Of a stretch of DNA of 64,000 nucleotides, positions 24,696 to 33,716 are shown piece by piece. The translations under genes were made by a program, and so were the position numbers. Under the pieces are notes generated by a model that saw only the letters and a program-made list of their open reading frames with translations, searched no databases and was not told the origin of the DNA. How positions within the stretch are numbered: position 1 is the first letter of the stretch; the number at the start of each line of letters is the position of its first letter. The DNA lies in the NCBI RefSeq assembly GCF_018449545.1, contig NZ_JAAVUR010000014.1, positions 1 through 64,000 on the forward strand, in the 5' to 3' direction. The DNA is from Granulicella sp. dw_53. Its GTDB lineage: Bacteria > Acidobacteriota > Terriglobia > Terriglobales > Acidobacteriaceae.

Positions 24696-26630
24696 ATGAG
24701 ACGAGTTCTGGTTGGTTTGGGTGTGGTTCTGACGATGGGTTTGAGGGTGGGGGGCGCGCAGGAGTCTGCGTCGGCGAAGATGGCGGATACGGTGATGAAG
24801 GCGTGGCCGGCGGGATTGGTCTCGACCGAGAACAATCCGGGCAAGTGGGCGTATGAGGAAGGCGTTCTGCTGGATGGGCTGGCGGCGGAGTGGCATACGA
24901 CGGCGGATGGACGGGAGTTCAAGTACATCAAGGCGGCGGTGGACAAGTATGTCTCGGCGGATGGGGAGATCAAGGGTTATTCGGTGGAGGCGCACTCGCT
25001 GGACAACATCGAGATGGGGCGGGCGGTGATGCTGGTGTATCGGGTGACGCAGCAGGAGAGGTACTACAAGGCGGCAAAGTTTATCCATGAGCAGCTTGCG
25101 GTACAGCCGAGGACGGCGAGTGGCGGGTACTGGCATAAGCAGATCTATCCGAACCAGATGTGGCTGGATGGCGCTTATATGGCAGGGCCCTTTCGTGCTG
25201 CTTATGCTGCGACGTTTCAGGAGCGAGGCGACTTCGACGATATCGCGAAGGAACTGCTGCTGATGGATGGGAAGATGCGCGATCCGAAGACTGGCCTGCT
25301 GAAGCATGGGTGGGACGAGTCGAAGCAGATGGCGTGGGCCGACAAGACGACTGGGTTGTCTCCGGAGCTGTGGGCTCGGGCGATCGGGTGGTATGCGATG
25401 GCGCTGGTGGACGTGTTGGACTGGTTTCCGAAGGACCATCCGGAGCGAGCGAAGTTAGTTGCGGCGTTAAACCGGACGGCGGCGGCAATTGTGCAGTATC
25501 AGGATAAGCAGACCGGGCTTTGGTGGCAGGTGATGGATAAGGCAGGGAAGGCGGGGAACTATCCGGAGGCTTCGGCGAGCTGCATGTTTGTGTATGCGCT
25601 GGCGAAGGGGGCGCGGATGGGCTATCTGCCGATCGCGGATGAGGCTGTTGCGAAGCGTGGATGGGAGGGTGTTCAGAAGAGGTTTGTGACGGCCGATGCG
25701 GATGGGGCTGTGACTCTGCATGGGACGGTGAAGGTAGGTGGGTTGGGTGGTTCGCCGTATCGCAGCGGAACGTATGAGTACTACATCGGGGAGAAGATCA
25801 TCGACCAGGATGCGAAGGGTGTAGGGGCGTATCTCCTGGCAGGATCTGAGATGGAACAGAGCGCGACGGCAGGGATGGCACGGGGCAAGGTAGTGATGGT
25901 GGACGCGTGGTTCAACTCGCAGACGCGGAAGAATGCTGCGGGGCAGACGGAGCTATTTCACTACAAGTGGGACGATGACACGAACAACGGATTTGCGTTC
26001 TTTGGCAGGGCATTCCAACGGTATGGGGCGGAGTTGGAGGAGGAGACGGTGGCTCCGGGTACAGCAGAGGGGGCTACGCGGCTGAAGAAGGCGCAGGTCT
26101 TCATCATGGCTTCTCCGGATATTCCGATCAAGAATCCTAAGCCGAACTACATGGACAAGGCCAGTGGGGATGCAATCGAGGCGTGGGTGAAGGCGGGTGG
26201 CGTGCTGCTATTGATGCAGAACGACGGGCCTAATGCGGAGTTCGAGCACTTCAATACGTTGACCGACCGGTTCGGAATCCACTTCAACGCGGTGCTGCGG
26301 AACCATGTGGTGAATGATGATTTTCCAGCGGGGACGTTGATGATTCCTGCGGGAACGGGAGTGTTTGCACAGCCACACAAGGCATATCTGAAGGACACCT
26401 CGACCATTACGGTATCGGGACCGGCGAAGGCAGTATTGACTGCGACGACGGAGCCGAAGAGCGATGTGATGATGGCTGTTGCCAAGGTAGGGAAGGGCAC
26501 GGTGTATGCGGTGGTCGATCCGTGGCTCTATAACGAGTATGTGGACCGGCGGAACAATCTGCCCCTGGACTACGACGGGTTTGCGGCGGCGGTGGATCTG
26601 GCGGGATGGACTCTGCGGCAGAGCCGTTAG
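24696..26630 (+). CDS. Exported GH88/GH105 unsaturated glucuronyl/rhamnogalacturonyl hydrolase with extra C-domain
   Basis: A 644-residue secreted protein. After a signal peptide (about 1-21), residues 25-370 form the alpha/alpha-barrel of the YteR-like GH105 family. These enzymes cleave the unsaturated uronic acid left by pectate or rhamnogalacturonan lyases. Motifs include YEEGVLLDGL, NQMWLDGAYMAGPF (catalytic-region Asp), HGWDESKQM, WARAIGWYAMALVDVL and PEASASCMFVYAL. From about 400 a second domain begins (VVMVDAWFNSQTR, later VFIMASPDIP, IEAWVKAGGVLLLMQND), resembling glutamine-amidotransferase-like or DUF4350 folds; its job is unknown. With the esterase at 17700 it suggests pectin side-chain use. 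Confidence 0.87.
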   Translation: MRRVLVGLGVVLTMGLRVGGAQESASAKMADTVMKAWPAGLVSTENNPGKWAYEEGVLLDGLAAEWHTTADGREFKYIKAAVDKYVSADGEIKGYSVEAHSLDNIEMGRAVMLVYRVTQQERYYKAAKFIHEQLAVQPRTASGGYWHKQIYPNQMWLDGAYMAGPFRAAYAATFQERGDFDDIAKELLLMDGKMRDPKTGLLKHGWDESKQMAWADKTTGLSPELWARAIGWYAMALVDVLDWFPKDHPERAKLVAALNRTAAAIVQYQDKQTGLWWQVMDKAGKAGNYPEASASCMFVYALAKGARMGYLPIADEAVAKRGWEGVQKRFVTADADGAVTLHGTVKVGGLGGSPYRSGTYEYYIGEKIIDQDAKGVGAYLLAGSEMEQSATAGMARGKVVMVDAWFNSQTRKNAAGQTELFHYKWDDDTNNGFAFFGRAFQRYGAELEEETVAPGTAEGATRLKKAQVFIMASPDIPIKNPKPNYMDKASGDAIEAWVKAGGVLLLMQNDGPNAEFEHFNTLTDRFGIHFNAVLRNHVVNDDFPAGTLMIPAGTGVFAQPHKAYLKDTSTITVSGPAKAVLTATTEPKSDVMMAVAKVGKGTVYAVVDPWLYNEYVDRRNNLPLDYDGFAAAVDLAGWTLRQSR

Positions 26631-26638
26631 AGCAGAGA

Positions 26639-26962
26639 CTATCGGGTGGGGAAGATCGCCTCGCGGAGCTCTTTGGTGAGCGGGCCGAGGCGATCCTGAT
26701 CCACGGAGGGATCGGAGCGGAAGAGGAGCTCAAGCTGCATGGCGACCTCCGTTCCGTGGTGGTAACCATACATCCCAAGAGATCCGGCCAATTTGTGAGA
26801 GATGCCGAGTCCCTCGTTGCGGTCCTCGCTGGAGAGTGGGGTGGCGGCAGCGCTGGCTGCAATGCGGTCGAGGGTATCGAGGCGCTGGAGGAGGGCAGGG
26901 AGGTGGCGTTGCCAGAGCTCGGCGATCAGTGCTGCGGTTTCAGCTGCGGCGTCCGGTGTCAT
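26639..26962 (-). CDS. Histidine phosphotransfer (HPt) domain protein
   Basis: A 107-residue four-helix HPt protein that relays phosphate between receivers in a phosphorelay. His56 within GISHKLAGSLGMYG is the expected phosphorylated residue, with the K-L-A-G-S context typical of HPt domains. The downstream region (TEVAMQLELLFR) completes the helix bundle. It lies on the same strand as the response regulator (27056) and hybrid kinase (27511), 93 bases after the regulator gene. It is thus the likely third member of that relay. Convergent with the GH105 gene with only 8 bases between stops. Confidence 0.85.
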   Translation of the reverse strand: MTPDAAAETAALIAELWQRHLPALLQRLDTLDRIAASAAATPLSSEDRNEGLGISHKLAGSLGMYGYHHGTEVAMQLELLFRSDPSVDQDRLGPLTKELREAIFPTR

Positions 26963-27055
26963 CGGTTGCCATTCTAGACGACAAGTGCGGGTTGGGGAGA
27001 GGGGTTGATGGTCCAGTCTGCGGTACTTCGGACCAATAGGGAACTGTGCGAGTTA

Positions 27056-27436
27056 CTAATCCTTCCAGCCCAGGGCCTCGGAGATCTGCTTGGCCAAGGT
27101 TAAGGGATCGAAGGGTTTGAAAAGGACGGCGCTGACTCCCAAATTGGCGAAACGGCGCTGATCGACGCCTTGAACTTTGGCGGTGAGGAGCAGCACGGGA
27201 ATGTTGGAGATGGCTGGATTTCTCTGCATCAGACCAAAAGTCGTGGGGCCGTCGACCTCGGGCATCATCACATCCATCAGGATGGCGTCGGGCTTAATCT
27301 TGGCGTTGACCGCAAGGGCCATGCCTTCGGCACCCGAGCTGGCGGTGCTGATCTCCCAACCGGCGACGGCTTCGAGGGCAAGAGCAGCAACCTCTCGAAT
27401 ATCATCTTCGTCGTCAATGATAAGAATTCTTCGCAT
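27056..27436 (-). CDS. Single-domain response regulator (CheY-like receiver)
   Basis: A 126-residue receiver with no output domain. The acidic pocket DDEDD is at residues 8-12, the phospho-acceptor is D55 in LMDVMMP, then T85 (LLLTAK) and K107 (LFKPF). Such stand-alone receivers pass phosphate on to an HPt protein or bind a target. The gene is between the hybrid kinase and the HPt gene, same strand, 74 bases from the kinase stop. The whole is read as a phosphorelay cassette: kinase, receiver, HPt. Confidence 0.92.
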   Translation of the reverse strand: MRRILIIDDEDDIREVAALALEAVAGWEISTASSGAEGMALAVNAKIKPDAILMDVMMPEVDGPTTFGLMQRNPAISNIPVLLLTAKVQGVDQRRFANLGVSAVLFKPFDPLTLAKQISEALGWKD

Positions 27437-27510
27437 GAGCGTTGTAATTCTCTCATGCGAAGAAAGTCTGCGGAGTTTACTGAAGAGGGTCGTTTGCCGG
27501 AATAGGAGTC

Positions 27511-29214
27511 TTAGGAGACGGTGGCGAAGTCCGAAAGCTTGTTGGACCGGAGGTTACGAACCATCGAGAGGACGAGGGTTTCGACCTCCTGCGGTTGTAC
27601 CTTTGCCTTGGTAAGAAACTCGGTGGGTCCGAGGCGGAGCTTGGCCATATCCTGCTCCGAGACCTCTCGTCCGGAGTAGACGACCAGGGGGAGAGTGCTG
27701 AGATTGGGCTGGTTGCGGAGCCATTCGACGAGGGAGAAACCGTCTCCGTCGGGGAGGGTGAGATCCAGGATTAGGAGGTCCGGCCGGCGGGTGATGCAGT
27801 GCCGGATGGCCTGCTGGCGGGAGGAGGCGTGATCGAGGTAGACGGCGGCGTCCTGAAAGCTGGAGATGATGACGCTGGCGAGGTCTTCGTCGTCTTCGAC
27901 GAGAAGGACGTGGGCTGGGCCTTCGCCGGAGTGGAGGACGCGGCCGAGTTCTGCAAAGAGGAGACTCTCGTTGAAGGGTTTCTGGACCCAGCCCTGGGCG
28001 TCGCCGGTGAGCTGGGGGCGCAGGGCGGAGGAGAGGACGGAGAGGATGACGACCGGGATGTGCGCCGTGGCTGGGGTGTTCCGGAGACGCTGGAGGGTCT
28101 CCCAACCGCTGAGGCCGGGCATGTAGAGATCGAGGAGGATCGCTTCGATGTGGCTCTCGGCGGCGTGAACGAGGGCTTCTTCGCCGGATGCGGCCTCGAT
28201 GACGGTGTATCCCTGACGGGTGAGGTGGTGGTTGACGATAGTGCGGATACCCTCGTCGTCATCGCAGACCAGGATGGCGCCTTGGGTTTGTGCGACGGGG
28301 GGAAGCTGCTGCTCGGCCATGATATCGGTGGATCGGACGGTGCGTGGCAGCATCACGTAGAGGGTAGTTCCGGGGCCGAGATTGCGCTGCGCCCAGATGG
28401 AACCGCAGTGTTGCTGGACGATGCTGCGGCAGATCGCGAGGCCGAGGCCGGTGCCACCCTTCTGGCGGGCGTCGGAGGGTTCGACCTGCTGGAAGCGGTC
28501 GAAGATGGTGTCGAGCTGGTCTGCGGGGATTCCACGGCCTTCGTCGGAGACTTTGAAGAGGATGGAGTCGGCGGTCGCCTCGGTAAAGATGCGGACCGTT
28601 GAGGCCGGAGGAGAGAATTTGACGGCGTTGGAGAGGAGGTTGGTGAGGACCTGAAGGATGCGGTCGGCGTCGCCATCGAAGAAGAGGGAGTCGGCGGTCG
28701 CGGCCTGAGCCGGAGTGAGGGGGGCGAGCTCGAGGTGGACGGTGTTGGCTTCGGCCATGCCGGTCATGGACTCGATGGCCTGCTGGGCGATCTCGCGAAG
28801 AGAGCAGCGGCGGATCTGGAGAGGGGCGCGGCCGGACTCCATGCGTTCGAGGTCGAGGATGTCGTTGATGAGGCGAATCAGGCGGTCTGTGTTGGTGACT
28901 GCGATGCGAAGGAGGTTCTGGGCCTTGGCGTCGACGTCACCGATGACGCCGGAGGAGAGGAGCCCGAGCGCTCCGCGGATGCTGGTGAGAGGGGTGCGCA
29001 GCTCGTGAGAGACGGTGGAGATGAACTCATCCTTGAGGGTATCGAGCTCAGAGCGTTGGGTGAGCTGGATCTTATTCTGGTGCTGCTCTTCCCGGGCGAA
29101 GGTGAGCTGCTGGGCGAGTTCACGGATAGAACGCTGGGCGCGCATGAAGGCGAATAGAAGGACGCCGCAGGTGCTGAGCAAAGAGAGATAGCAGAGGATT
29201 GGCAGGATATGCAT
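27511..29214 (-). CDS. Hybrid sensor histidine kinase with two receiver domains
   Basis: A 567-residue protein. One N-terminal membrane helix (about 4-24) and a short coiled coil lead to the HisKA domain with H70 in STVSHELRTPL. The HATPase follows with NLLSNAVKF (N box), DEGRGIP (G1) and GGTGLGL (G2). Two receiver domains come after it: ILVCDDDEG with phospho-Asp in LLDLYMPG, and VLLVEDDED with phospho-Asp in ILDLTLPDGDG. There is no periplasmic or PAS sensor region, so the signal is probably cytoplasmic or protein-borne. Next to a lone receiver and HPt protein. The target process cannot be told. Confidence 0.92.
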   Translation of the reverse strand: MHILPILCYLSLLSTCGVLLFAFMRAQRSIRELAQQLTFAREEQHQNKIQLTQRSELDTLKDEFISTVSHELRTPLTSIRGALGLLSSGVIGDVDAKAQNLLRIAVTNTDRLIRLINDILDLERMESGRAPLQIRRCSLREIAQQAIESMTGMAEANTVHLELAPLTPAQAATADSLFFDGDADRILQVLTNLLSNAVKFSPPASTVRIFTEATADSILFKVSDEGRGIPADQLDTIFDRFQQVEPSDARQKGGTGLGLAICRSIVQQHCGSIWAQRNLGPGTTLYVMLPRTVRSTDIMAEQQLPPVAQTQGAILVCDDDEGIRTIVNHHLTRQGYTVIEAASGEEALVHAAESHIEAILLDLYMPGLSGWETLQRLRNTPATAHIPVVILSVLSSALRPQLTGDAQGWVQKPFNESLLFAELGRVLHSGEGPAHVLLVEDDEDLASVIISSFQDAAVYLDHASSRQQAIRHCITRRPDLLILDLTLPDGDGFSLVEWLRNQPNLSTLPLVVYSGREVSEQDMAKLRLGPTEFLTKAKVQPQEVETLVLSMVRNLRSNKLSDFATVS

Positions 29215-29582
29215 TTTTGTTGGTGACCTGTGCAGTAACTTTCTTTGCTGAACAATGGTAATTCATGAAATGGTGACCCGCCGGGGAACTTCATGCGGGG
29301 AAGTCTTTCCTGAGGCCCCAGCCCGACTTGTTAAAGGCAGCAATGCAAGTGATATCGGCGGCAGGTTCCTTTATTGAAAGCGCAGATGCATGCTGCAGAA
29401 TTTCCTGGTTACTGCAAAAAAGGATGACAGAAATGGGGTGACAGCGGGAATAACACCTTGGTGGGTTATCAGTAGTGACAATAGCGAAAGAGCAGATTCA
29501 GCTAGGGTTAGGCGTAAAAAGGCCGCCTGGTAAGAGGCGGCCTTTTTTGCATGGACTACGAGTTTTAGAGACTAAAGTTGCA
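29215..29582. other. Intergenic region between the kinase and the DHS-like gene
   Basis: No gene is seen. It carries the promoter region of the hybrid kinase and, at 29519-29549, a strong bidirectional terminator that ends the upstream DHS-like gene. The rest is unremarkable. Confidence 0.5.
29519..29548 (-). terminator. Bidirectional intrinsic terminator
   Basis: AAGGCCGCCT, loop GGTAAG, AGGCGGCCTT: a perfect 10-bp stem with an A-tract on one side and a T-tract on the other, so it can work in both directions. On the minus strand it ends the deoxyhypusine-synthase-like gene, whose stop is 34 bases before it. Confidence 0.9.
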
Positions 29583-30656
29583 TTACGCAGAGACGGTCTC
29601 TGAGACCTTATCTAGGATCTCCGCCCAGTTCTTGCCGGAACGGGCTGCGGCGGCCTGTTTGTGGAGGGCGTAGCCGGTGATCAGGGGCAGTGCGAGGGTG
29701 GCCTCGGAGTAGACCATCTGTTCGTAGGTGAGGTCCACTTTGCCCCAGGAGCTGGCTTCCTTGAGGGTTGAACCGGAGAGAGCGCCGTCGCGGGCGTCCG
29801 CCACGGTGATCTGGATGGCGTACTTATGCATGGAGGCTTCGACTCCGAGGATATCGGCGGCTACGACGATGTCCTGGGCGAAGTTCTTGGGGACGCCGCC
29901 ACCGATCATGAGGAGACCCGTGGTGGGGTTGGCGATTTTGAGCTGGGTGATCTCGTAGAAGTCCTTGGCGGAGTCGATGGAGACGTGGGGCTTACCCTGA
30001 CGGGCGTGCTGGTGGGCGACGAGACCGAAGCCGGCGGAGCAGTCGGAGAAGGCGGGGCAGAAGATGGGGACGTTCTTCTCGTAGGCGGCGAGGACGATGG
30101 AGTCGCGGCCACCATCCTGCGGGGTCTTGCCGTTTTTGGCGAGGTAGGCTCCCATCTCGCGGATGAACTCGCGGGAGGAGTGGGGGCGGGGGGGCAGCGA
30201 GTTGGTGATCTGGTGGGTGGTCTCGTCGCAGATGCGGAGCTCTTCTTCGTCGATGAAGGTGTCGTAGATGCGGTCGATCATGAGCTCGCGGAGGTCGGCG
30301 TCGCCCGCTCCGTACTTGTACTCGTCGCCGGCGATGTAGTGGTTGAAGCCGAGGGCTTCGAAGAAGTCCTGATCGACGATGTTGGCGCCGGTGGAGACGA
30401 TGGCGTCGACCATGTTATTGCGGAGGAGGTCGACGAAGATCTTTTGGAGACCTGCGGAGATGAGGGAGCCGGCGAGGCAGAGGATGACGCCGCAGTCGGT
30501 ATCACGGAGCATCATGTCGTAGATGTTGGCGGCGCGGGCGGTGTCACGCGCGGAGTAGGCCATGTGAGCCATAGCGTCGACCAGAGGGACGACGTTGTGC
30601 TGCGTGATATCGAGGTGCTGGATGGGGTGGGCGAGGAGTTCCTTTTTCGTTGGCAT
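29583..30656 (-). CDS. Deoxyhypusine synthase family protein
   Basis: A 357-residue NAD-dependent enzyme of the deoxyhypusine synthase family (PF01916). Eukaryotic and archaeal members modify eIF5A using spermidine; bacterial members more likely make homospermidine or modify other polyamines. Visible features are SLISAGLQKI, STGANIVDQDF, the NAD-binding region with PIFCPAFSDCSAGFG, IGGGVPKNF, and SSWGKVD near the C-terminus with the catalytic Lys of the family. Starts at ATG 30656. Bacteria have no eIF5A, so the true substrate is open; polyamine synthesis is the best guess. Single-gene transcript ended by the terminator at 29519. Confidence 0.88.
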   Translation of the reverse strand: MPTKKELLAHPIQHLDITQHNVVPLVDAMAHMAYSARDTARAANIYDMMLRDTDCGVILCLAGSLISAGLQKIFVDLLRNNMVDAIVSTGANIVDQDFFEALGFNHYIAGDEYKYGAGDADLRELMIDRIYDTFIDEEELRICDETTHQITNSLPPRPHSSREFIREMGAYLAKNGKTPQDGGRDSIVLAAYEKNVPIFCPAFSDCSAGFGLVAHQHARQGKPHVSIDSAKDFYEITQLKIANPTTGLLMIGGGVPKNFAQDIVVAADILGVEASMHKYAIQITVADARDGALSGSTLKEASSWGKVDLTYEQMVYSEATLALPLITGYALHKQAAAARSGKNWAEILDKVSETVSA

Positions 30657-30819
30657 GGCTTTACTAGGATAGCAACGTTTGGGCTGGACTGATGCGGGTT
30701 TTCGATGAATTTTGGAGGAGGCGCCAGGGAGCGGGCGCGCGGTTCATTGGGAAAGAGTGATACTTTTTGGGGTTTGGGTTGGTAGGCTAACCGGATGGTG
30801 GGGTATGAGGTGATTCGAC

Positions 30820-32142
30820 GTGAATGTCAACTTTGCGGAGCGGGCGCATAACCATAACTGGAAGCTGGATCCGATTGTGCGGTCTCTGCTGGATACGGAC
30901 TTTTACAAGCTGCTGATGTTGCAGTTCATCTGGAAGAACTTTCCAGCGGTGCAGGTGACGAGCGAGGTGGTGAATCGGACCGTCGAGGTGCGGTTGGCAG
31001 AGCGCGTCGACGTGGCGGCGCTGATCGACCAGATGGAGCATGTGCGGGGACTGCGTTTTCGACGGTCGGAGATGGTGTGGCTGGCGGGCAATACGTTTTA
31101 TGCGACGCGCAGCATCTTCGAGCCGGGGTTCCTGGAGTGGCTGGAGAAGGATTTCAAACTGAGCCGTTATGAGGTACTGGAGGACGATGGGCAACTGGTG
31201 CTGCGGTTCAGCGGGCTGTGGACCGAGGTGACGATGTGGGAGGTCTATGCGCTGGCGATCGTGAGCGAGTTGAAGACGCGGTCGGCGCTGGGGCAGTTGA
31301 GTGAGTTGGAGCTAGATGTCTTGTATGCGAGGGCGAAGACGAGGTTGTGGGACAAGATCGAGCGGCTGCGAAAGGTGGAGGGGCTGCAGCTCTCGGACTT
31401 TGGAACGCGGCGGCGGCACAGCTTTTTGTGGCAGGAGTATTGTGTGCAGGCGATGCGGGTGAGCCTGAATCAAAACGGCGACGAGCGGTTTACAGGGACC
31501 TCAAATACGGCACTGGCTTACAAGCATGATCTGGAGGCGATTGGTACGAATGCGCATGAGTTGCCGATGGCTTTGGCGGCGATGGCTTCGGAGGGAAGCG
31601 ATGAACAGTTGCGGGCTTCGCAGTACAAGGTGCTGGAGCTGTGGCAGAGGAGTTATGGCGGGTCGCTACTGATCATGTTGCCTGACACGTTTGGTACGAC
31701 GCAATTTTTGCAAGGTGCTCCCGACTGGGTGGCGGACTGGACCGGGCAGAGGATCGATAGCAAGGATCCGGTTGTCGCGGGGGATGAGTACATTGGGTGG
31801 CTGATGCAGCGCGGACGCGATCCGAGAGGGAAGCGGTTGATCGCTTCGGATGGATTGGATGTGGAGGACATCGTTCGATTACACGAGTACTTTCGGGGGC
31901 GTATTCGATTCAGTGCGGGTTGGGGGACTTTGTTGACGAACGATTTTCGTGGCTGTCATCCGCGGGGCGAGGACACGCTGGGGCCGATCAGCCTGGTGTG
32001 CAAGTTGATGACGGTAGAGGGGCGGCCGGCGGTCAAGTTGAGCGACAATGCGCGGAAGGCCACGGGGCCAGCGAGCGAGATTGAACGGTATCGGCAAGTG
32101 TTTGGGAGTGGAGCGGAGGTCGGTGCGGCGGTGGTGGTTTAA
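30820..32142 (+). CDS. pncB: Nicotinate phosphoribosyltransferase
   Basis: Adds phosphoribose to nicotinate in the NAD salvage (Preiss-Handler) pathway. The 440-residue product opens with LLDTDFYKLLMLQFIWKNFP, the classic PncB start, then VTMWEVYALAI, FGTRRRHSF with the phosphate-binding Arg cluster, and FTGTSNTALA. ASDGLDVEDI and SAGWGTLLTNDF follow near the C-terminus. The start is GTG at 30820, preceded by GAGGTG at nine bases. Length matches E. coli PncB (400) with a slightly longer tail. Divergent from the DHS-like gene; the next gene, the S1/P1 nuclease, follows after 39 bases, so both may be in one transcript. Confidence 0.93.
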   Translation: MNVNFAERAHNHNWKLDPIVRSLLDTDFYKLLMLQFIWKNFPAVQVTSEVVNRTVEVRLAERVDVAALIDQMEHVRGLRFRRSEMVWLAGNTFYATRSIFEPGFLEWLEKDFKLSRYEVLEDDGQLVLRFSGLWTEVTMWEVYALAIVSELKTRSALGQLSELELDVLYARAKTRLWDKIERLRKVEGLQLSDFGTRRRHSFLWQEYCVQAMRVSLNQNGDERFTGTSNTALAYKHDLEAIGTNAHELPMALAAMASEGSDEQLRASQYKVLELWQRSYGGSLLIMLPDTFGTTQFLQGAPDWVADWTGQRIDSKDPVVAGDEYIGWLMQRGRDPRGKRLIASDGLDVEDIVRLHEYFRGRIRFSAGWGTLLTNDFRGCHPRGEDTLGPISLVCKLMTVEGRPAVKLSDNARKATGPASEIERYRQVFGSGAEVGAAVVV

Positions 32143-32181
32143 GATCGCGAACGATTCATCGAGTCTGGTTATACTTTCGGG

Positions 32182-33114
32182 ATGATGAGATTTGGTGGTT
32201 TGGTTCGACTGGCGGTAGCGGTGACATTAGTGCCGTGCATGATGGCGACGAGTGTGCTGGCGTGGGGACATGACGGGCATTCGATGATCAACAGGCTGGC
32301 GGTAACTTATCTGCCTGGCGATGTGCCGGAGTTTTTGCGGTCGAAGGCGGCGCAGGACGCGATGGATTATTACGGACCGCAGCCGGACCAATTCCGTAAC
32401 GGGGACCCGACGCTCTTCTCGACGATGGTGCCAGAGCATGACATCAATCTGGAAGAAGCCGACCTGGGGGGACCGCTGCCACGGAGGCGGTATGAGTACA
32501 TGAAGGCTCTGGCGGCTGCGCAGGCGGCGCATCCGAATATGGATTTGAGTGCGCAGAATGCAGGGCTGCTGCCGTATTCAACCTACGAGTATTACGTGAG
32601 CCTGTTGAGCGCGATGCGGGACTACCGGCGGGAGCTGGCCGCGAAGCGGGACACGAAGCCTGCGGAGAACGAGATCGTCTTTCTGGCGGGAGAGTTGGGA
32701 CATTTTGTGGCGGATGGGTCGCAGCCGCTGCACACGACGATCAACTATAACGGGTGGATCGGGGAGAACCCAAACGGATATTCGACGTCGAAGAAACTCC
32801 ATGGGCTGGTGGAAGGGGATTACGTGCATTTGAACGTGAAGGCGGCAGATGTGGCGCCGCTGGTGGAGCCGACAAAGCCGATGGTGTTGGCGGACCCGTT
32901 CGAAGACTTTGTACGGTATCTGCGGCATTCGCACACCTTCGTGGAAGAAACCTACCGGCTGGAGAAGGCGGGCGGGTTCGCGGGCGCGGGAACTCCCGAG
33001 GCAAAGACGTTCACCGATGCGCGGCTGGCAGACGGGGCGATCGAACTGCGGAACATGATTTATACGGCGTGGTTGCGGTCTGGGGATCCGGTTCCCCCCT
33101 ACAAGCCAAATTAA
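32182..33114 (+). CDS. Exported S1/P1-type zinc nuclease
   Basis: A 310-residue secreted phospholipase C / S1-P1 nuclease superfamily protein. The signal peptide is predicted to end at A27, leaving an N-terminal Trp28 in WGHDGH; in this family the mature N-terminal Trp itself binds zinc. Further zinc ligands are seen in GHFVADGSQPLHT (His, Asp, His) and HDINLEE upstream. It would degrade single-stranded nucleic acids or nucleotides outside the cytoplasm. That fits the salvage genes pncB directly upstream and PNP, uridine kinase and nupC elsewhere in the window. ATG at 32182, with a second ATG next to it. Confidence 0.88.
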   Translation: MMRFGGLVRLAVAVTLVPCMMATSVLAWGHDGHSMINRLAVTYLPGDVPEFLRSKAAQDAMDYYGPQPDQFRNGDPTLFSTMVPEHDINLEEADLGGPLPRRRYEYMKALAAAQAAHPNMDLSAQNAGLLPYSTYEYYVSLLSAMRDYRRELAAKRDTKPAENEIVFLAGELGHFVADGSQPLHTTINYNGWIGENPNGYSTSKKLHGLVEGDYVHLNVKAADVAPLVEPTKPMVLADPFEDFVRYLRHSHTFVEETYRLEKAGGFAGAGTPEAKTFTDARLADGAIELRNMIYTAWLRSGDPVPPYKPN

Positions 33115-33137
33115 ATAAGGCGTGAATAGCGGGTGCG

Positions 33138-33662
33138 TTAGTCCTTGGGTGCAGGGAGTACGGGGTAGTCGTGGTGCTGGACTCTGAGAAGGAGCCTACC
33201 CAGTAACGGCATAAGACTGAACGCCAGGACGGGGATTAACGCAACGGATACGATCGCCCAAACAACGAGAGCGTGACTCTCCCATAGCCATAGCTGACGA
33301 ATGAGTGCGACCGGGGTTTCGCGAGCGGCATGGAGGAGTTCTTTGGCCGACAAGGGCATCGGCAAGGTGTGGAAGAGACGGCTGCCCAGGCTGATAAACG
33401 GAATCACCAGGAGAAGTTGCAGAGGATAGACCAGGTGATTGGTGATCTGCGAAGCGACGATATTGAGCCGGAAGATAAAAGCCAGCAGCAAGCAGAGCAC
33501 CGTAGTGGACCCAAGGATGGGATTGATGCCGATGAGAACTCCGGCGGAGAGGCTCCAGGCGAGCTTTTCGGGAGAGGTTCCACGACGAAGCAGAGCCAGT
33601 ACGGGGAGGGCGATTTGACGATAGGCCCAGCCATGTTGCGGGAGTGTTTGATCCAGGGTCAC
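33138..33662 (-). CDS. DUF2062 membrane protein
   Basis: A 174-residue integral membrane protein of the DUF2062 family, with about four hydrophobic segments. It has the family features SPEKLAWSLSAGVLIGINPILG at the start and NHLVYPLQLL in the middle. The family's role is unknown; members often sit near glycosyltransferases or acyltransferases, as here. The start is GTG at 33662, with no strong ribosome-binding site visible, so the N-terminus is provisional. Convergent with the nuclease gene and divergent from the acyltransferase at 33717. Confidence 0.8.
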   Translation of the reverse strand: MTLDQTLPQHGWAYRQIALPVLALLRRGTSPEKLAWSLSAGVLIGINPILGSTTVLCLLLAFIFRLNIVASQITNHLVYPLQLLLVIPFISLGSRLFHTLPMPLSAKELLHAARETPVALIRQLWLWESHALVVWAIVSVALIPVLAFSLMPLLGRLLLRVQHHDYPVLPAPKD

Positions 33663-33716
33663 TGCTAGAGGATAGACTGCGAAGAGTAAGTTGCGGTTGG
33701 CCAGGTGTAAAAGGTT

